DNA of 64,000 nucleotides, from the NCBI GenBank assembly GCA_965217605.1, contig CBDCJB010000013.1, forward strand, positions 372,001-436,000, read 5' to 3'. The notes below the pieces were generated by a model. That model was given only the letters and a program-made list of their open reading frames with translations. It did no database searches and had not been told where the DNA came from. This document shows positions 34,480-42,728 of the stretch, one piece after another. Source of the DNA: JAYYZW01 sp965217605. GTDB taxonomy: Bacteria > Pseudomonadota > Gammaproteobacteria > Ga0077536. Positions within the stretch are counted from its first letter, which is position 1. Each line of letters starts with the position of its first letter. The position numbers and the translations under genes are program-made.

Positions 34480-34776
34480 GGCGATCTACACGGTGTGTAA
34501 CTGCATTCAGTTTTCTGGTTTTCAATCGTATTCCAGTCGTGCTCTGCGCCGTTCCGTCACCGCCTACGGCCCCTCCACAGTCGATTCGAATCCACGGCTC
34601 AATGTGCGGTTTTTTAAGCGAAGAAAGTCCGCTTGTGGCTGCTTGCCGCCGAAATCGTCACCCCGAAGTTTGGCTGGAATACACCTAACAGCGGACATAA
34701 ATTCTCCTGACGGAACTGTCCGAGCACGTCTGAACCCCGGTTTTAGCCTGTCAGATCGAGCCTGAGTTTTTACCTA
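34480..34776. other. Intergenic region, no gene seen
   Basis: 297 bases between the fusion gene and the convergent LLM gene. No convincing ORF, terminator or repeat was recognised. Confidence 0.4.
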
Positions 34777-35784
34777 TTAGGCTACGTGCGTTTGCATAAG
34801 CTCGTCGCGTAACTCCGCGGCGATCTCGAACGAGCGCAAACGTGCCCCGTGATCGTGGATCTGCGCCGTGATCATGACCTCATCCGCGCTCGTCATGTCG
34901 ATGAAGGCCTTGATCCGCTCCTGCACGGTTGCCTTCGACCCCACCATTGAATAAAGCAGCGCGCGGTCGACACCGGCTTTTTCCGCTGGCGACCAATACG
35001 CATCGATATCGTCGAGCGGGGGTTGGAGCCGACTCGGCGCGCCGCGAAACAGATTGACGAACTGTTGTTGTGCCGAGGTAAACAGGCGTGCGGCGTCGGC
35101 ATCGGTCGCCGCGGCACATACGTTGGCGCCGACCATCGTGTACGGTTGCTCGAGTTGCGCCGAGGGTTGGAAATGGGCGCGATAGACGTCGAGCCCATCG
35201 AGCAGCGCCTCCGGCGCGAAGTGAGATGCAAAGGCGAACGGCAGCCCGAGGGCCGCTGCGAGCCGCGCGCCGAAGAGGCTCGAGCCCAGGATCCACAGGG
35301 GCACTCTGAGGTCCGTTCCCGGTACCGCTCTTACCCGTTGGTCGGGTTGCACGGGTCCGAGCAACGCCTGTAACTCCTGCACGTCCTGAGGAAATCGCTC
35401 GGCGCTCGCCGGCGTATCCCGGCGCATGGCCCGCGCGGTCAACATGTCGCTGCCGGGCGCGCGGCCCAAACCCAGATCGATGCGTCCTGGATAGAGCGAT
35501 TCCAAGGTGCCGAATTGCTCGGCGATGACGAGCGGCGAATGGTTCGGCAACATCACGCCGCCCGCGCCGACGCGTATATGGGTCGTCGCTCCCGCGACGT
35601 GGCCGATCACCACCGCGGTGGCGGCGCTGGCGATACCGGGCATGTTGTGGTGCTCGGCGAGCCAGTAGCGCCGGTATCCCCAGCGTTCGACGCACTGCGC
35701 CAGCTCGACCGAGTTACGAAAGGCCTGGGCCGCATCGCTCCCCGCGATAATCGGGGCGAGATCGAGCACCGAGAACGGGATCAT
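34777..35784 (-). CDS. LLM-class oxidoreductase (luciferase group 1, MsnO8-like)
   Basis: 335 residues of luciferase-like monooxygenase: FSVLDLAPIIAGSDAAQAFRNSVELAQCVERWGYRRYWLAEHHN, IRVGAGGVMLPNHSPLVIAEQFGTLESLYPGRIDLGLGRAPG. The LAEHHN and LGRAPG features define the TIGR03558-type group. FMN-dependent oxidation is likely; substrate unknown. Last gene of a seven-gene minus-strand operon starting at 41895; 14 bases after the SDR gene. Confidence 0.88.
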   Translation of the reverse strand: MIPFSVLDLAPIIAGSDAAQAFRNSVELAQCVERWGYRRYWLAEHHNMPGIASAATAVVIGHVAGATTHIRVGAGGVMLPNHSPLVIAEQFGTLESLYPGRIDLGLGRAPGSDMLTARAMRRDTPASAERFPQDVQELQALLGPVQPDQRVRAVPGTDLRVPLWILGSSLFGARLAAALGLPFAFASHFAPEALLDGLDVYRAHFQPSAQLEQPYTMVGANVCAAATDADAARLFTSAQQQFVNLFRGAPSRLQPPLDDIDAYWSPAEKAGVDRALLYSMVGSKATVQERIKAFIDMTSADEVMITAQIHDHGARLRSFEIAAELRDELMQTHVA

Positions 35785-35798
35785 GATCAGCGTAGCAC

Positions 35799-36575
35799 CT
35801 ACTCATCCCCCGTTGCGTTGTTGCACGCGGTGGTGCCGCCGTCGATCGACAGGATCGATCCCGTTGCGAATACCGCGTCATCGCTCGCAAGGAAGGCAAT
35901 CGCCTTTCCGATCTCCAGCGGTTCGGCGATGCGTTGCAGAGGCGCGGACGCGATGATTTCAGCTTCCGCCGCGGCCGGGTCGTCGGTCTGGTCGATGTAG
36001 TCGCGGCGCAGCATGTCGGTGTCGACGTTGCCGGGGCTCACACAGTTGACCCGAATGTCCGGCGCCAGCTCCAGGGCGAGCGCGCGGGTGAGTTGTATGA
36101 CGCCGCCTTTGGATGCGCCATAGGCCGCAAGTCCCGCTTCCCCGATCAGCCCCGCGTCCGATCCGACGTTGACGATGTTGCCTTTGGATGTCGTTAGATG
36201 CGGCAGCGCCGCGCGGCAGCAGAAGAACGTGCCTTTCAGGTTGGTATTCACGGTCACGTCCCACAGCGCCTCCGTGCTGTCTTCGACGGATACGAACGTA
36301 GCGACGCCGGCGGCATTCACGAGGACGTCGATGCCGCCCATGGCGTCGGCCGCCACACCGATAATCGCTTCGCAGCCGGCGACCGTCGCCACATCGCCGG
36401 GCGCTGCGATCAAGCGATCGCCCGCGCCCAGTGCCTCGATACCGTCACGCGTAGACGCCTCGGTTCGTCCGTTGACCGCCACCGTCGCGCCGGCCGCCAG
36501 CAGCACTTCGGCCGCCGCCCGGCCGATGCCGCGCGACGAACCGGTGATCACAACGCGCTTGTCGCTAAAGTCCAT
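35799..36575 (-). CDS. Short-chain dehydrogenase/reductase
   Basis: 258 residues: NAD-binding ITGSSRGIGRAAAEVL, NAAG (DVLVNAAGVATF), catalytic Ser in NVGSDAGLIGEAG and YGASKG, and C-terminal SILSIDGGTTACNN. It is a typical glucose-1-dehydrogenase/3-oxoacyl-reductase-like SDR. The ribosome binding site AGGAGG precedes ATG at 36575. It lies between two LLM genes in the operon and may process their alcohol or ketone products, which is inference. Confidence 0.92.
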   Translation of the reverse strand: MDFSDKRVVITGSSRGIGRAAAEVLLAAGATVAVNGRTEASTRDGIEALGAGDRLIAAPGDVATVAGCEAIIGVAADAMGGIDVLVNAAGVATFVSVEDSTEALWDVTVNTNLKGTFFCCRAALPHLTTSKGNIVNVGSDAGLIGEAGLAAYGASKGGVIQLTRALALELAPDIRVNCVSPGNVDTDMLRRDYIDQTDDPAAAEAEIIASAPLQRIAEPLEIGKAIAFLASDDAVFATGSILSIDGGTTACNNATGDE

Positions 36576-36631
36576 GATTACCTCCTCATATTGCGGGTGA
36601 AGGGCATGCTCCGCCGGCCCCGGTATCGCGG

Positions 36632-37711
36632 CTAACCGGCCTGTTGAAGTTTGGTTTCCGCCGGTTCCGCGTAGCGCGGCATGACCTCGGCGGCGAAGAG
36701 CCGCAAAGAATCGAGAATCTTCTCCTGCGGCAGGCCGGGCATGATGCTGACCAATGAGATCTCACCGATGCCGGCCTCGATGATGGCTTCCATGCATTCG
36801 TGTGCGTGCGCGGGATCGCCGAACAGCGTTCGGTTGTCATACATGACCTCGAAATCCATCAACGCGTCGAACTTCTTTACGAGACCTTGGTAATCCTCAT
36901 AATCCTTGGACCACTTGTCGGCCTTGACGCAATCGCGTATCGACGCGAGGTAACGCAATACCGGTTCTCTGACGGTATCGCGGCCTGTCGTTTCGTTTTC
37001 ATGCAGGTAGCAGTGGAACGGCGACATCACGGGATGATCGTTCGGATTGTGTCCACCTTCTTCAAGCGCTTCACGGTATAGCGTTGTCATTTCTTTTACT
37101 TTTTCCAGGGACACGGCATAGGCGATCACCATCAAATCGAAACCGTTCCGGCCCGCGTTAATGATCGATTCGGGGCTCATCACGGAGCCGATCACGATTC
37201 GCGGATTGGTCTGCACGGGCCGCGGCTTCAAGGTGACGTTTTCGAACCGGTTGTACTTGCCGTCATAGGAAAACCGTTCGTTGGCCCAGGTGCCGCGGAT
37301 AATGTCGATCCCTTCGTTGAAGCGCTCGCGGCTTTCGTTCATGTCGACATTGAGCGCCTCGTATTCAAAATGGAGAAAGGCGCGCACCATGCCGATGTCG
37401 ACGCGTCCGCCGGACAGGGCGTCGACCATCGCCAACTGCTCAGCCGTATTCAAGGGCCGGTTGAGCGGTAAGGCGACGCCGCCCGTGCCGAGGCGGATGC
37501 GACGGGTTCGTTGCGCGATTGCCGCGAGCAGGACGCAGGGATTCGGCAGATAACCACCGTAGTTATCGAAATGATGTTCCGTAGCCCACACCGCGTCCAT
37601 ACCAAGCTCCTCGGCAAGCTCGGACTGCTCGAGGATCTGCTCGTAGAGGGTCGCGCTATCACGGTGAACACCCGCATCGAAACTGGGGAGAAAAAATAAA
37701 CCAAACTTCAT
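36632..37711 (-). CDS. LLM-class flavin-dependent oxidoreductase
   Basis: 359 residues: MKFGLFFLPSFDAGVHRDSATLYEQILEQSELAEELGMDAVWATEHHFDNYGGYLPNP, IRLGTGGVALPLNRPLNTAEQLAMVDALSGGRVDIGMVRA, and PRIVIGSVMSPESIINAGRNG. Family members are FMN- or FMNH2-using monooxygenases of the alkane/terpene or luciferase type. Good ribosome binding site (GGAG) before ATG. Follows the PqqC-like gene by 30 bases. Confidence 0.88.
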   Translation of the reverse strand: MKFGLFFLPSFDAGVHRDSATLYEQILEQSELAEELGMDAVWATEHHFDNYGGYLPNPCVLLAAIAQRTRRIRLGTGGVALPLNRPLNTAEQLAMVDALSGGRVDIGMVRAFLHFEYEALNVDMNESRERFNEGIDIIRGTWANERFSYDGKYNRFENVTLKPRPVQTNPRIVIGSVMSPESIINAGRNGFDLMVIAYAVSLEKVKEMTTLYREALEEGGHNPNDHPVMSPFHCYLHENETTGRDTVREPVLRYLASIRDCVKADKWSKDYEDYQGLVKKFDALMDFEVMYDNRTLFGDPAHAHECMEAIIEAGIGEISLVSIMPGLPQEKILDSLRLFAAEVMPRYAEPAETKLQQAG

Positions 37712-37741
37712 TTAGATGACTCCATTACGATTTTCGATACG

Positions 37742-38428
37742 CTACGCCGGCATCATCGAATCCCAGGCGCGCCGATAGAGTTCGATGCCGCAACGCGCTT
37801 CGTTCAAGAAATTTTCGCGCTGCAACGGCTCCGGCAATAAGCGCTCGATCAGTTTTTTGCCGGTCGCTGCGTGCTCCCGATCGGCTTCGATATGTGTCGA
37901 GAAAAACCGCAGCTGCTCGGGCGTCATGCCGTAATGCTCCTGCAGCCCCTGGTACATATTCTCAGCCGCCGTCACGAACTCGCCCTCCAATAACCCCAGC
38001 GCGCCCGAATAACGGATCTTCTGGGTCATCAAGGCCCAGAAAAACGCGTTGAACGCGCGCGCTTCCGGTGAGGCAACTGCTTCTGAAAGTTCCGATAGAG
38101 GCTGATCCAGTGCCTCCCAGAATTCATGCAGCTGCTCACGATGGCCGATAGTTTTACTGAACAGACCCATCGCTTCTTCGGCAAAATTCTCGGCGAGCAA
38201 GTCCGCGCCCGCGCTGTCGAGTTGGGACATGTTGATATAACCCTAGGCCATGTACGGCCCGGAGTCGCGAATGGTCATCTCGTAATGTTGGATCGCGAAT
38301 CCCTTGATGTGCTCGAGCGTCGCCGAGCCGTCACGGATCATCTCGTGTAACGGATGGCGGCTGATACCCAGCGTCTCGTTGATCTCGCCGAGTTTTTTCC
38401 ACAACGTATTCATGTCCATGTTGGTCAT
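37742..38428 (-). pseudogene. TenA/PqqC-like iron-containing redox enzyme split by an in-frame UAG
   Basis: One frame from ATG 38428 (MTNMDMNTLW; ATG 38419 is an alternative) reads through HPLHEMIRDGSATLEHIKGFAIQHYE to GPYMA and then TAG at 38245-38243. It continues in the same frame as GYINMSQLDSAGADLLAENFAEE, HIEADREHAATGKKLIERLL and the C-terminus MMPA, ending at 37742. Together they make one 229-codon protein of the heme-oxygenase-like fold with the metal-ligand pattern HIEADREH. An ATG at 38230 could give a separate C-terminal part. Read as a nonsense mutation, sequencing error or re-initiated split gene; UAG recoding is not supported by anything seen here. Confidence 0.75.
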
Positions 38429-38484
38429 CCTGACGCGAATGGGACGGAGGGATTAATTATTATTCTCTCCGTCTCCTTTAACAA

Positions 38485-39342
38485 TCACTCGCGCTCCCAT
38501 TGCAGAGCATTCAGCGCACCCAAACTGTAAGTGGACTCGAACGGTGCCCTGACGGGTACGCCATAACGCGCACCAATCTCACGCAGCCGCACCGTCGTTG
38601 ACAGATCGAGCAAGGCGGCGTCGATACGCAGGCGTAGTTCGGTATCCGCTTCGCGCGTCGCGGCGTGCAGGTTCCAACGCACTGCGGCCGGCGGTTTATA
38701 TCCCGGCACCAGGCTACAACCGCCGGTCAGCCCCTGATGAAGACGCCAACCGGCGGTCGGCCCCCACAACAGACCCGCTTCGGCGTCCCCGGTCGCTACG
38801 CCGTCGAGCGCCGCCCCCACCGCGAAATAGGTGCGCGGCTGCGCCTTCACCATCAGCAGCGCGAAATGAGCGACGGTTTGAGACTGGATTGCAACCGTAA
38901 CGCCGCGCAAGCCGCGCAGGTTCGGTGATACCTCGGCGGCACAACCGATCAGTTCGAATCCCGCACCGTAATACGCCTCGCCTAGTTCCAGGGTTCGATC
39001 ACCGCCGAGGGTCTCGTTGGCCGGGCCCGGCATGCTGAAGATCACGTCACACGCACCGCGCGCCAGTTTTCTCAAAGGAAAGTTGCTTTCCTCGATCTCT
39101 TCGATGTCCGTTACGTTCGAGGTCCACACGGGTTCGAGCGGGCGCTCGATGATGTCCGCGACGGCGCGCGCGGTTTCGACGTCAAAACCACTCGTGTCGC
39201 TGCGCGATGAATACGGCAGGTTGTCCGCCAGGAAGCACGCGGTCAGCGATGGGGCGTCGTCGGCGGAAAGCGCGCCGGCGTTAAAGGTGATAACGAGACC
39301 TAAGACCGCGATCAAGCCAGCCTGACGCCGATTGCCGAGCAC
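38485..39342 (-). CDS. Quinoprotein-associated periplasmic binding protein (MoxJ-like)
   Basis: 285 residues, GTG start 2 bases after the dehydrogenase stop. Signal peptide (LIAVLGLVITFNAGALSAD) then a periplasmic binding fold: DNLPYSSRSDTSGFDVETARAVADII, WTSNVTDIEEIEES, LARGACDVIFSMPGP. Members sit next to methanol/ethanol dehydrogenases and are thought to help assembly or electron handover rather than ABC transport. The tight spacing supports a role with the PQQ dehydrogenase. Confidence 0.85.
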   Translation of the reverse strand: MLGNRRQAGLIAVLGLVITFNAGALSADDAPSLTACFLADNLPYSSRSDTSGFDVETARAVADIIERPLEPVWTSNVTDIEEIEESNFPLRKLARGACDVIFSMPGPANETLGGDRTLELGEAYYGAGFELIGCAAEVSPNLRGLRGVTVAIQSQTVAHFALLMVKAQPRTYFAVGAALDGVATGDAEAGLLWGPTAGWRLHQGLTGGCSLVPGYKPPAAVRWNLHAATREADTELRLRIDAALLDLSTTVRLREIGARYGVPVRAPFESTYSLGALNALQWERE

Positions 39343-39344
39343 GT

Positions 39345-41051
39345 CTATTCGGGCAATGCGAAGACGACCAGCGTGCTGCCGAGCGTGCGCGTCGGCGGCT
39401 CACCGACGAGCGTGACGGCGAGCCCGCCGCCGCCACTGCCAATAGCCACGTACTGGCGTCCCTCGATCGCATAGGTCGTCGGTTGACTGCGCATCGCCGA
39501 GCCCGTCTGGAACTTCCACAAGACCTCACCCGAGGTATCGTCAAACGCCAGCGCGTAGCCTTCTTGGTTGCCGGTGAACACCAAGCCACCGGCGGTGGTC
39601 ATCGCACCGCCGACCAGGGGATATTCGTCCAAATAACGCCACACGATCTTGCCCGACGCCGGATCGATCGCCGAAAGGTGGCCATAAGAAGAGCCGTCCT
39701 CGCCCTGCATGACGCCCGGCCCGCCGCCCCAGAACGGCGTGCCGTTCACAAATACCGTGACGGCCTTCTCCATCTTGCCGCAGCTCTCGATGGTCGGCAC
39801 GTACATGAGCTTGGTGGCCGCGCTATACGCGTAAGTAAACGAGCCGTTGTTACCGCCGACGTTGCCGGGGCAAATGTATTCGGGATTACCACCTTCCATC
39901 GGGACATATTTTTCATCGACCATGGCGCGGCCCGATTCGTCCAGCCCCTTCGACCAGTTGATGCGATCGACATAAGGTGTGCCGCTCAAAAACTTTCCAG
40001 TCTCGGCGTCAAGCACATAGAGATAACCGTTGCGGTTGGGCTGCACCAAGGCGCGTACGTCCGCCCCATCGTGTTTCGTGTCGATGATGATGAGACCGTT
40101 CGTCGCGTCGTAGTCCCACACGTCGTGCGGGGTGTATTGAAAAAACCATTTCATCTCGCCGTTATCGGGATCGAGCGCCAGGGCCGAGTTGGTGTACAGG
40201 TTGTCGCCCGCGCGTGAATCGCCATTCCAGTCGGGCGAGGGATTACCGATCGGCCAGTACAAGAGATCCCGTTTCGGATCGTAGCTGCCGGTCACCCAGC
40301 TCGAGCCGCCCCCGGTCTTCCATGAGTCACCGGCCCAGGTTTCAACCCCGGGCTCGCCCGCGGTCGGTACCGTATAGCGGCGCCAACGCCGTTCACCGGT
40401 CGTGCGATCGTAGCCATCGACGAAGCCGCGGGCACCGTATTCTCCGCCCGCGATACCAACCATGACGAGATCTTTCACGACGAACGGCGCGGCGGTCGCG
40501 CTATATCCATTCTTGTAGTCGTCGATGACGATGTTCCACACGACCTTACCGGTCGCGCGATCGAGCGCCAGAAGCCGCGCATCCAGCGTCGCCATGTAAA
40601 CCTTGTCGTCCGCGATCGCGACGCCCCGATTCGTCGGACCGCAGCAAATGACCAGATCGCTCGGCATCTGATGCTCGTGGTGCCACAGTACCGCGCCCGT
40701 GACGGCATCGAGGGCGTATAAATTATTGTAAGAAGCGGTCAAATACAGGATGCCGTCGGCGACGATCGGGGCCGCCTCGAGCTGACCCGGAATACCCGTT
40801 TGAAACATCCAGGCGGCTTGTAGTTTATTGACGTTGTCGCGGTTGACGATGGTGAGCGGGCTGTAGCGCCAATTCTCGAAATTGCCGCCGTACATCAACC
40901 ACGCGGACGTGTCATCGGTACCCCTGTTCAGGCGTTCGTCCGATACGGGGGTGAGTTTTCTCGATGCACTCCCTTCGTCCGCCCATACATAGCTGAGACC
41001 TGTGATCGCGAGCACGATCAGGCTCGATAGAAATATGGCCAGATAGTTCAT
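39345..41051 (-). CDS. PQQ-dependent alcohol dehydrogenase, Asp-x-Asp type
   Basis: 568 residues from ATG 41051, with signal peptide (LAIFLSSLIVLAITGLSYVWA). Eight-bladed propeller with W motifs, the vicinal Cys pair CCGPTNRG (residues 136-137), and the catalytic region TPHDVWDYDATN: Asp313 is the usual base and Asp315 two residues later is the extra ligand that marks lanthanide-dependent XoxF/PedH-type enzymes, whereas calcium MxaF has Ala there. The periplasmic enzyme oxidises a primary alcohol to an aldehyde and passes electrons to a cytochrome. No cytochrome gene is adjacent. A longer reading from 41321 overlaps the upstream gene and is rejected. Confidence 0.92.
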   Translation of the reverse strand: MNYLAIFLSSLIVLAITGLSYVWADEGSASRKLTPVSDERLNRGTDDTSAWLMYGGNFENWRYSPLTIVNRDNVNKLQAAWMFQTGIPGQLEAAPIVADGILYLTASYNNLYALDAVTGAVLWHHEHQMPSDLVICCGPTNRGVAIADDKVYMATLDARLLALDRATGKVVWNIVIDDYKNGYSATAAPFVVKDLVMVGIAGGEYGARGFVDGYDRTTGERRWRRYTVPTAGEPGVETWAGDSWKTGGGSSWVTGSYDPKRDLLYWPIGNPSPDWNGDSRAGDNLYTNSALALDPDNGEMKWFFQYTPHDVWDYDATNGLIIIDTKHDGADVRALVQPNRNGYLYVLDAETGKFLSGTPYVDRINWSKGLDESGRAMVDEKYVPMEGGNPEYICPGNVGGNNGSFTYAYSAATKLMYVPTIESCGKMEKAVTVFVNGTPFWGGGPGVMQGEDGSSYGHLSAIDPASGKIVWRYLDEYPLVGGAMTTAGGLVFTGNQEGYALAFDDTSGEVLWKFQTGSAMRSQPTTYAIEGRQYVAIGSGGGGLAVTLVGEPPTRTLGSTLVVFALPE

Positions 41052-41085
41052 GAATTCTTCGTGCTCAATACCGATGCAATTTCCG

Positions 41086-41895
41086 TTAAACGGGTGAATC
41101 CAGATCGAATTTGGGGTCCCGTTTTTCGCGTAATGAGCGCACGCCCTCTTGCGCCTCGGACGTGGTGAAGCCCAGCATTTCGAACGCGGTGGACGCGTCG
41201 AAGGCGGGTCCCGCCATGCGGTACCAGTTATTGAGCGCGTATTTCGTCCAGCGGATCGCGGCCGGCGCGCCGTCACGCAGTCTTTCCGCGATTTCGAGCG
41301 CCTTGTCCTGCAGCTCGTCATCCTCGACGCACAGCGAGACCATGCCGATCCGCTCTGCTTCAGCGCCGCTCATGGGTTCGCATAACAGCAGATAGTATTT
41401 GGCCTTGGCCATACCGCAGAGCAGGGGCCAATTGATCACTGCGGAGTCGCCGGCGGCGACGCCGAGGCGCGTGTGCCCGTCGACGATCTTCGCCGCTTTC
41501 CCAGCGATCGATATGTCGGCCAATAGGCCCGCTACGAGACCTGCGCCGACCGCGACCCCGTTGATGGCCGACACGATCGGTTTGGAACAGTTGATGATGT
41601 TATAGACCAGGTCGCGCGCTTCCTTCCAGGCACGCGTGAGCTCTTTGCGATCATCGAGCATGCCTTCGATCATGCCGAAGTCACCGCCCGACGAGAACGC
41701 CTTGCCCTTCCCCGTCAGGATGACCGCGCTGACGTTTGGGTCGTCGTCGATGTCGCGCCAGATATACGTGAGTTCGTTGTGACCTTGTTTATCGACCGAA
41801 TTGAACGTCTTGGGGTTGTTGAAGCTGATGCGCAGAATGCGCTCGGCAGGCGTGTCGATATCGAGCGCTTCGTAGTTGGCATAACGGTCGAGCAT
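41086..41895 (-). CDS. Enoyl-CoA hydratase/isomerase family protein
   Basis: 269 residues with the crotonase layout: ILRISFNNPKTFNSVDKQGHNEL, SAVILTGKGKAFSSGGDFGMIEGM (oxyanion region), SAINGVAVGAGLVAGLLADISIAGKAAK and LLCEPMSGAEAERIGMVSLCVEDDE. It may hydrate or isomerise an unsaturated acyl-CoA. ATG at 41895 follows AAGGAACGCCC. It is the first gene of the seven-gene operon ending at 34777, with MITE copy 2 just upstream. Confidence 0.9.
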   Translation of the reverse strand: MLDRYANYEALDIDTPAERILRISFNNPKTFNSVDKQGHNELTYIWRDIDDDPNVSAVILTGKGKAFSSGGDFGMIEGMLDDRKELTRAWKEARDLVYNIINCSKPIVSAINGVAVGAGLVAGLLADISIAGKAAKIVDGHTRLGVAAGDSAVINWPLLCGMAKAKYYLLLCEPMSGAEAERIGMVSLCVEDDELQDKALEIAERLRDGAPAAIRWTKYALNNWYRMAGPAFDASTAFEMLGFTTSEAQEGVRSLREKRDPKFDLDSPV

Positions 41896-41917
41896 GGGCG
41901 TTCCTTGTGTAATACGT

Positions 41918-41937
41918 CGCCCGCAAGCGGGCTCCTA
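41918..41937. repeat. Family A REP half, split by MITE copy 2
   Basis: CGCCCGCAAGCGGGCTCCTA is half of the REP motif and ends exactly where MITE copy 2 begins, suggesting the MITE inserted into a REP. Confidence 0.65.
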
Positions 41938-42099
41938 GTGTCCTGTCCCGTGAAAAACTTTCGTAATTCGCGAAGGATTTTTCGTCGATGGCAAGGCACG
42001 ACGACGCTTATGTGCGGGCTCTACACAAGGAGGAGTAACGCCGCCAGCGGCGAAAAAGACTAGCGAATTATGGAAGTTTTTCACGGGACAGGACACTAG
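41935..42099. mobile_element. MITE copy 2 (165 bp)
   Basis: Same ends as copy 1 (CTAGTGTCCTGTCCCGTGAA and its complement) with a core such as ACACAAGGAGGAGTAACGCC shared; overall the two are about nine-tenths identical by eye. Left and right ends match over about 36 bases with few differences. No coding capacity. Confidence 0.88.
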
Positions 42100-42125
42100 A
42101 TCCAGAATTAAAACAGTATGGTTAT

Positions 42126-42572
42126 TCAGGCGGCGGATTTAGGTCGGTCCGCCGTGTAATTTTGCGCGGCGCCGTCGACGATTTCGAGTATGTTCTCGTG
42201 ACTCAGGATCTGCGCGACTGAACCGTCTTCGTTGTAAAAGACGACCGGGCCGTAGGCGGTAAAGAGATAGATCGTCTCTTCCGAGCAGGTCGTCTCGTCG
42301 TGGATCGCGCCTAGCGGCTCGTACGCGTAGCTGCCTTCCGGCGCGCTGCCCATGCGGTATTCGACGGCGCCTTTAAGGACGTGGAAGTCCGCCGCACCCA
42401 GGTGCTTGTGGGGCGCGAACACCGAGCCCGGATCCTGGCGGATGAGAGCGGTCCACTGGCCCGTTTCTTCGCTGACGCGCAGTACCTTGATACCAATACC
42501 CTCACCCATGATGCCCCAGGTCAGGTCGTCGGTTTGGATCAGGATTTCGTTTTGTTCAGCAGTCGTTGGCAT
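42126..42572 (-). CDS. Cupin-domain dioxygenase-like protein
   Basis: 148 residues. The cupin motif FAPHKHLGAADFHVLKGAVEYRMG supplies His ligands, and YLFTAYGPVVFYNEDG follows. It resembles 2,4'-dihydroxyacetophenone dioxygenase-type and ChrR-like cupins, iron or zinc enzymes that cleave or sense small ring compounds. Ribosome binding site GAGGAG before ATG. Substrate unknown; sits between the MITE and the hydratase gene. Confidence 0.75.
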   Translation of the reverse strand: MPTTAEQNEILIQTDDLTWGIMGEGIGIKVLRVSEETGQWTALIRQDPGSVFAPHKHLGAADFHVLKGAVEYRMGSAPEGSYAYEPLGAIHDETTCSEETIYLFTAYGPVVFYNEDGSVAQILSHENILEIVDGAAQNYTADRPKSAA

Positions 42573-42728
42573 GGTTGACTCCTCGAGCGTAGGAAGAACT
42601 GCATGTTAGCTTCGTAGCGCCAGCGGCACCAGCGGACAGCGGCGAGACGCAAATACTCGCTCCCGCGGTCGGCGCAGTTGCGCGAACCTGATCGCGACCG
42701 GACAATGTCGCCAGCAAGGAGATTGCCG

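Noticed and set aside
38243..38245. UAG read as pyrrolysine
   Set aside because: No pyl genes are visible, the organism type is unlikely to have them, and a point mutation explains the stop.
41052..41321. 90-residue N-terminal extension of the PQQ dehydrogenase
   Set aside because: It overlaps the enoyl-CoA hydratase 3' end and precedes the clear signal peptide that starts at 41051.
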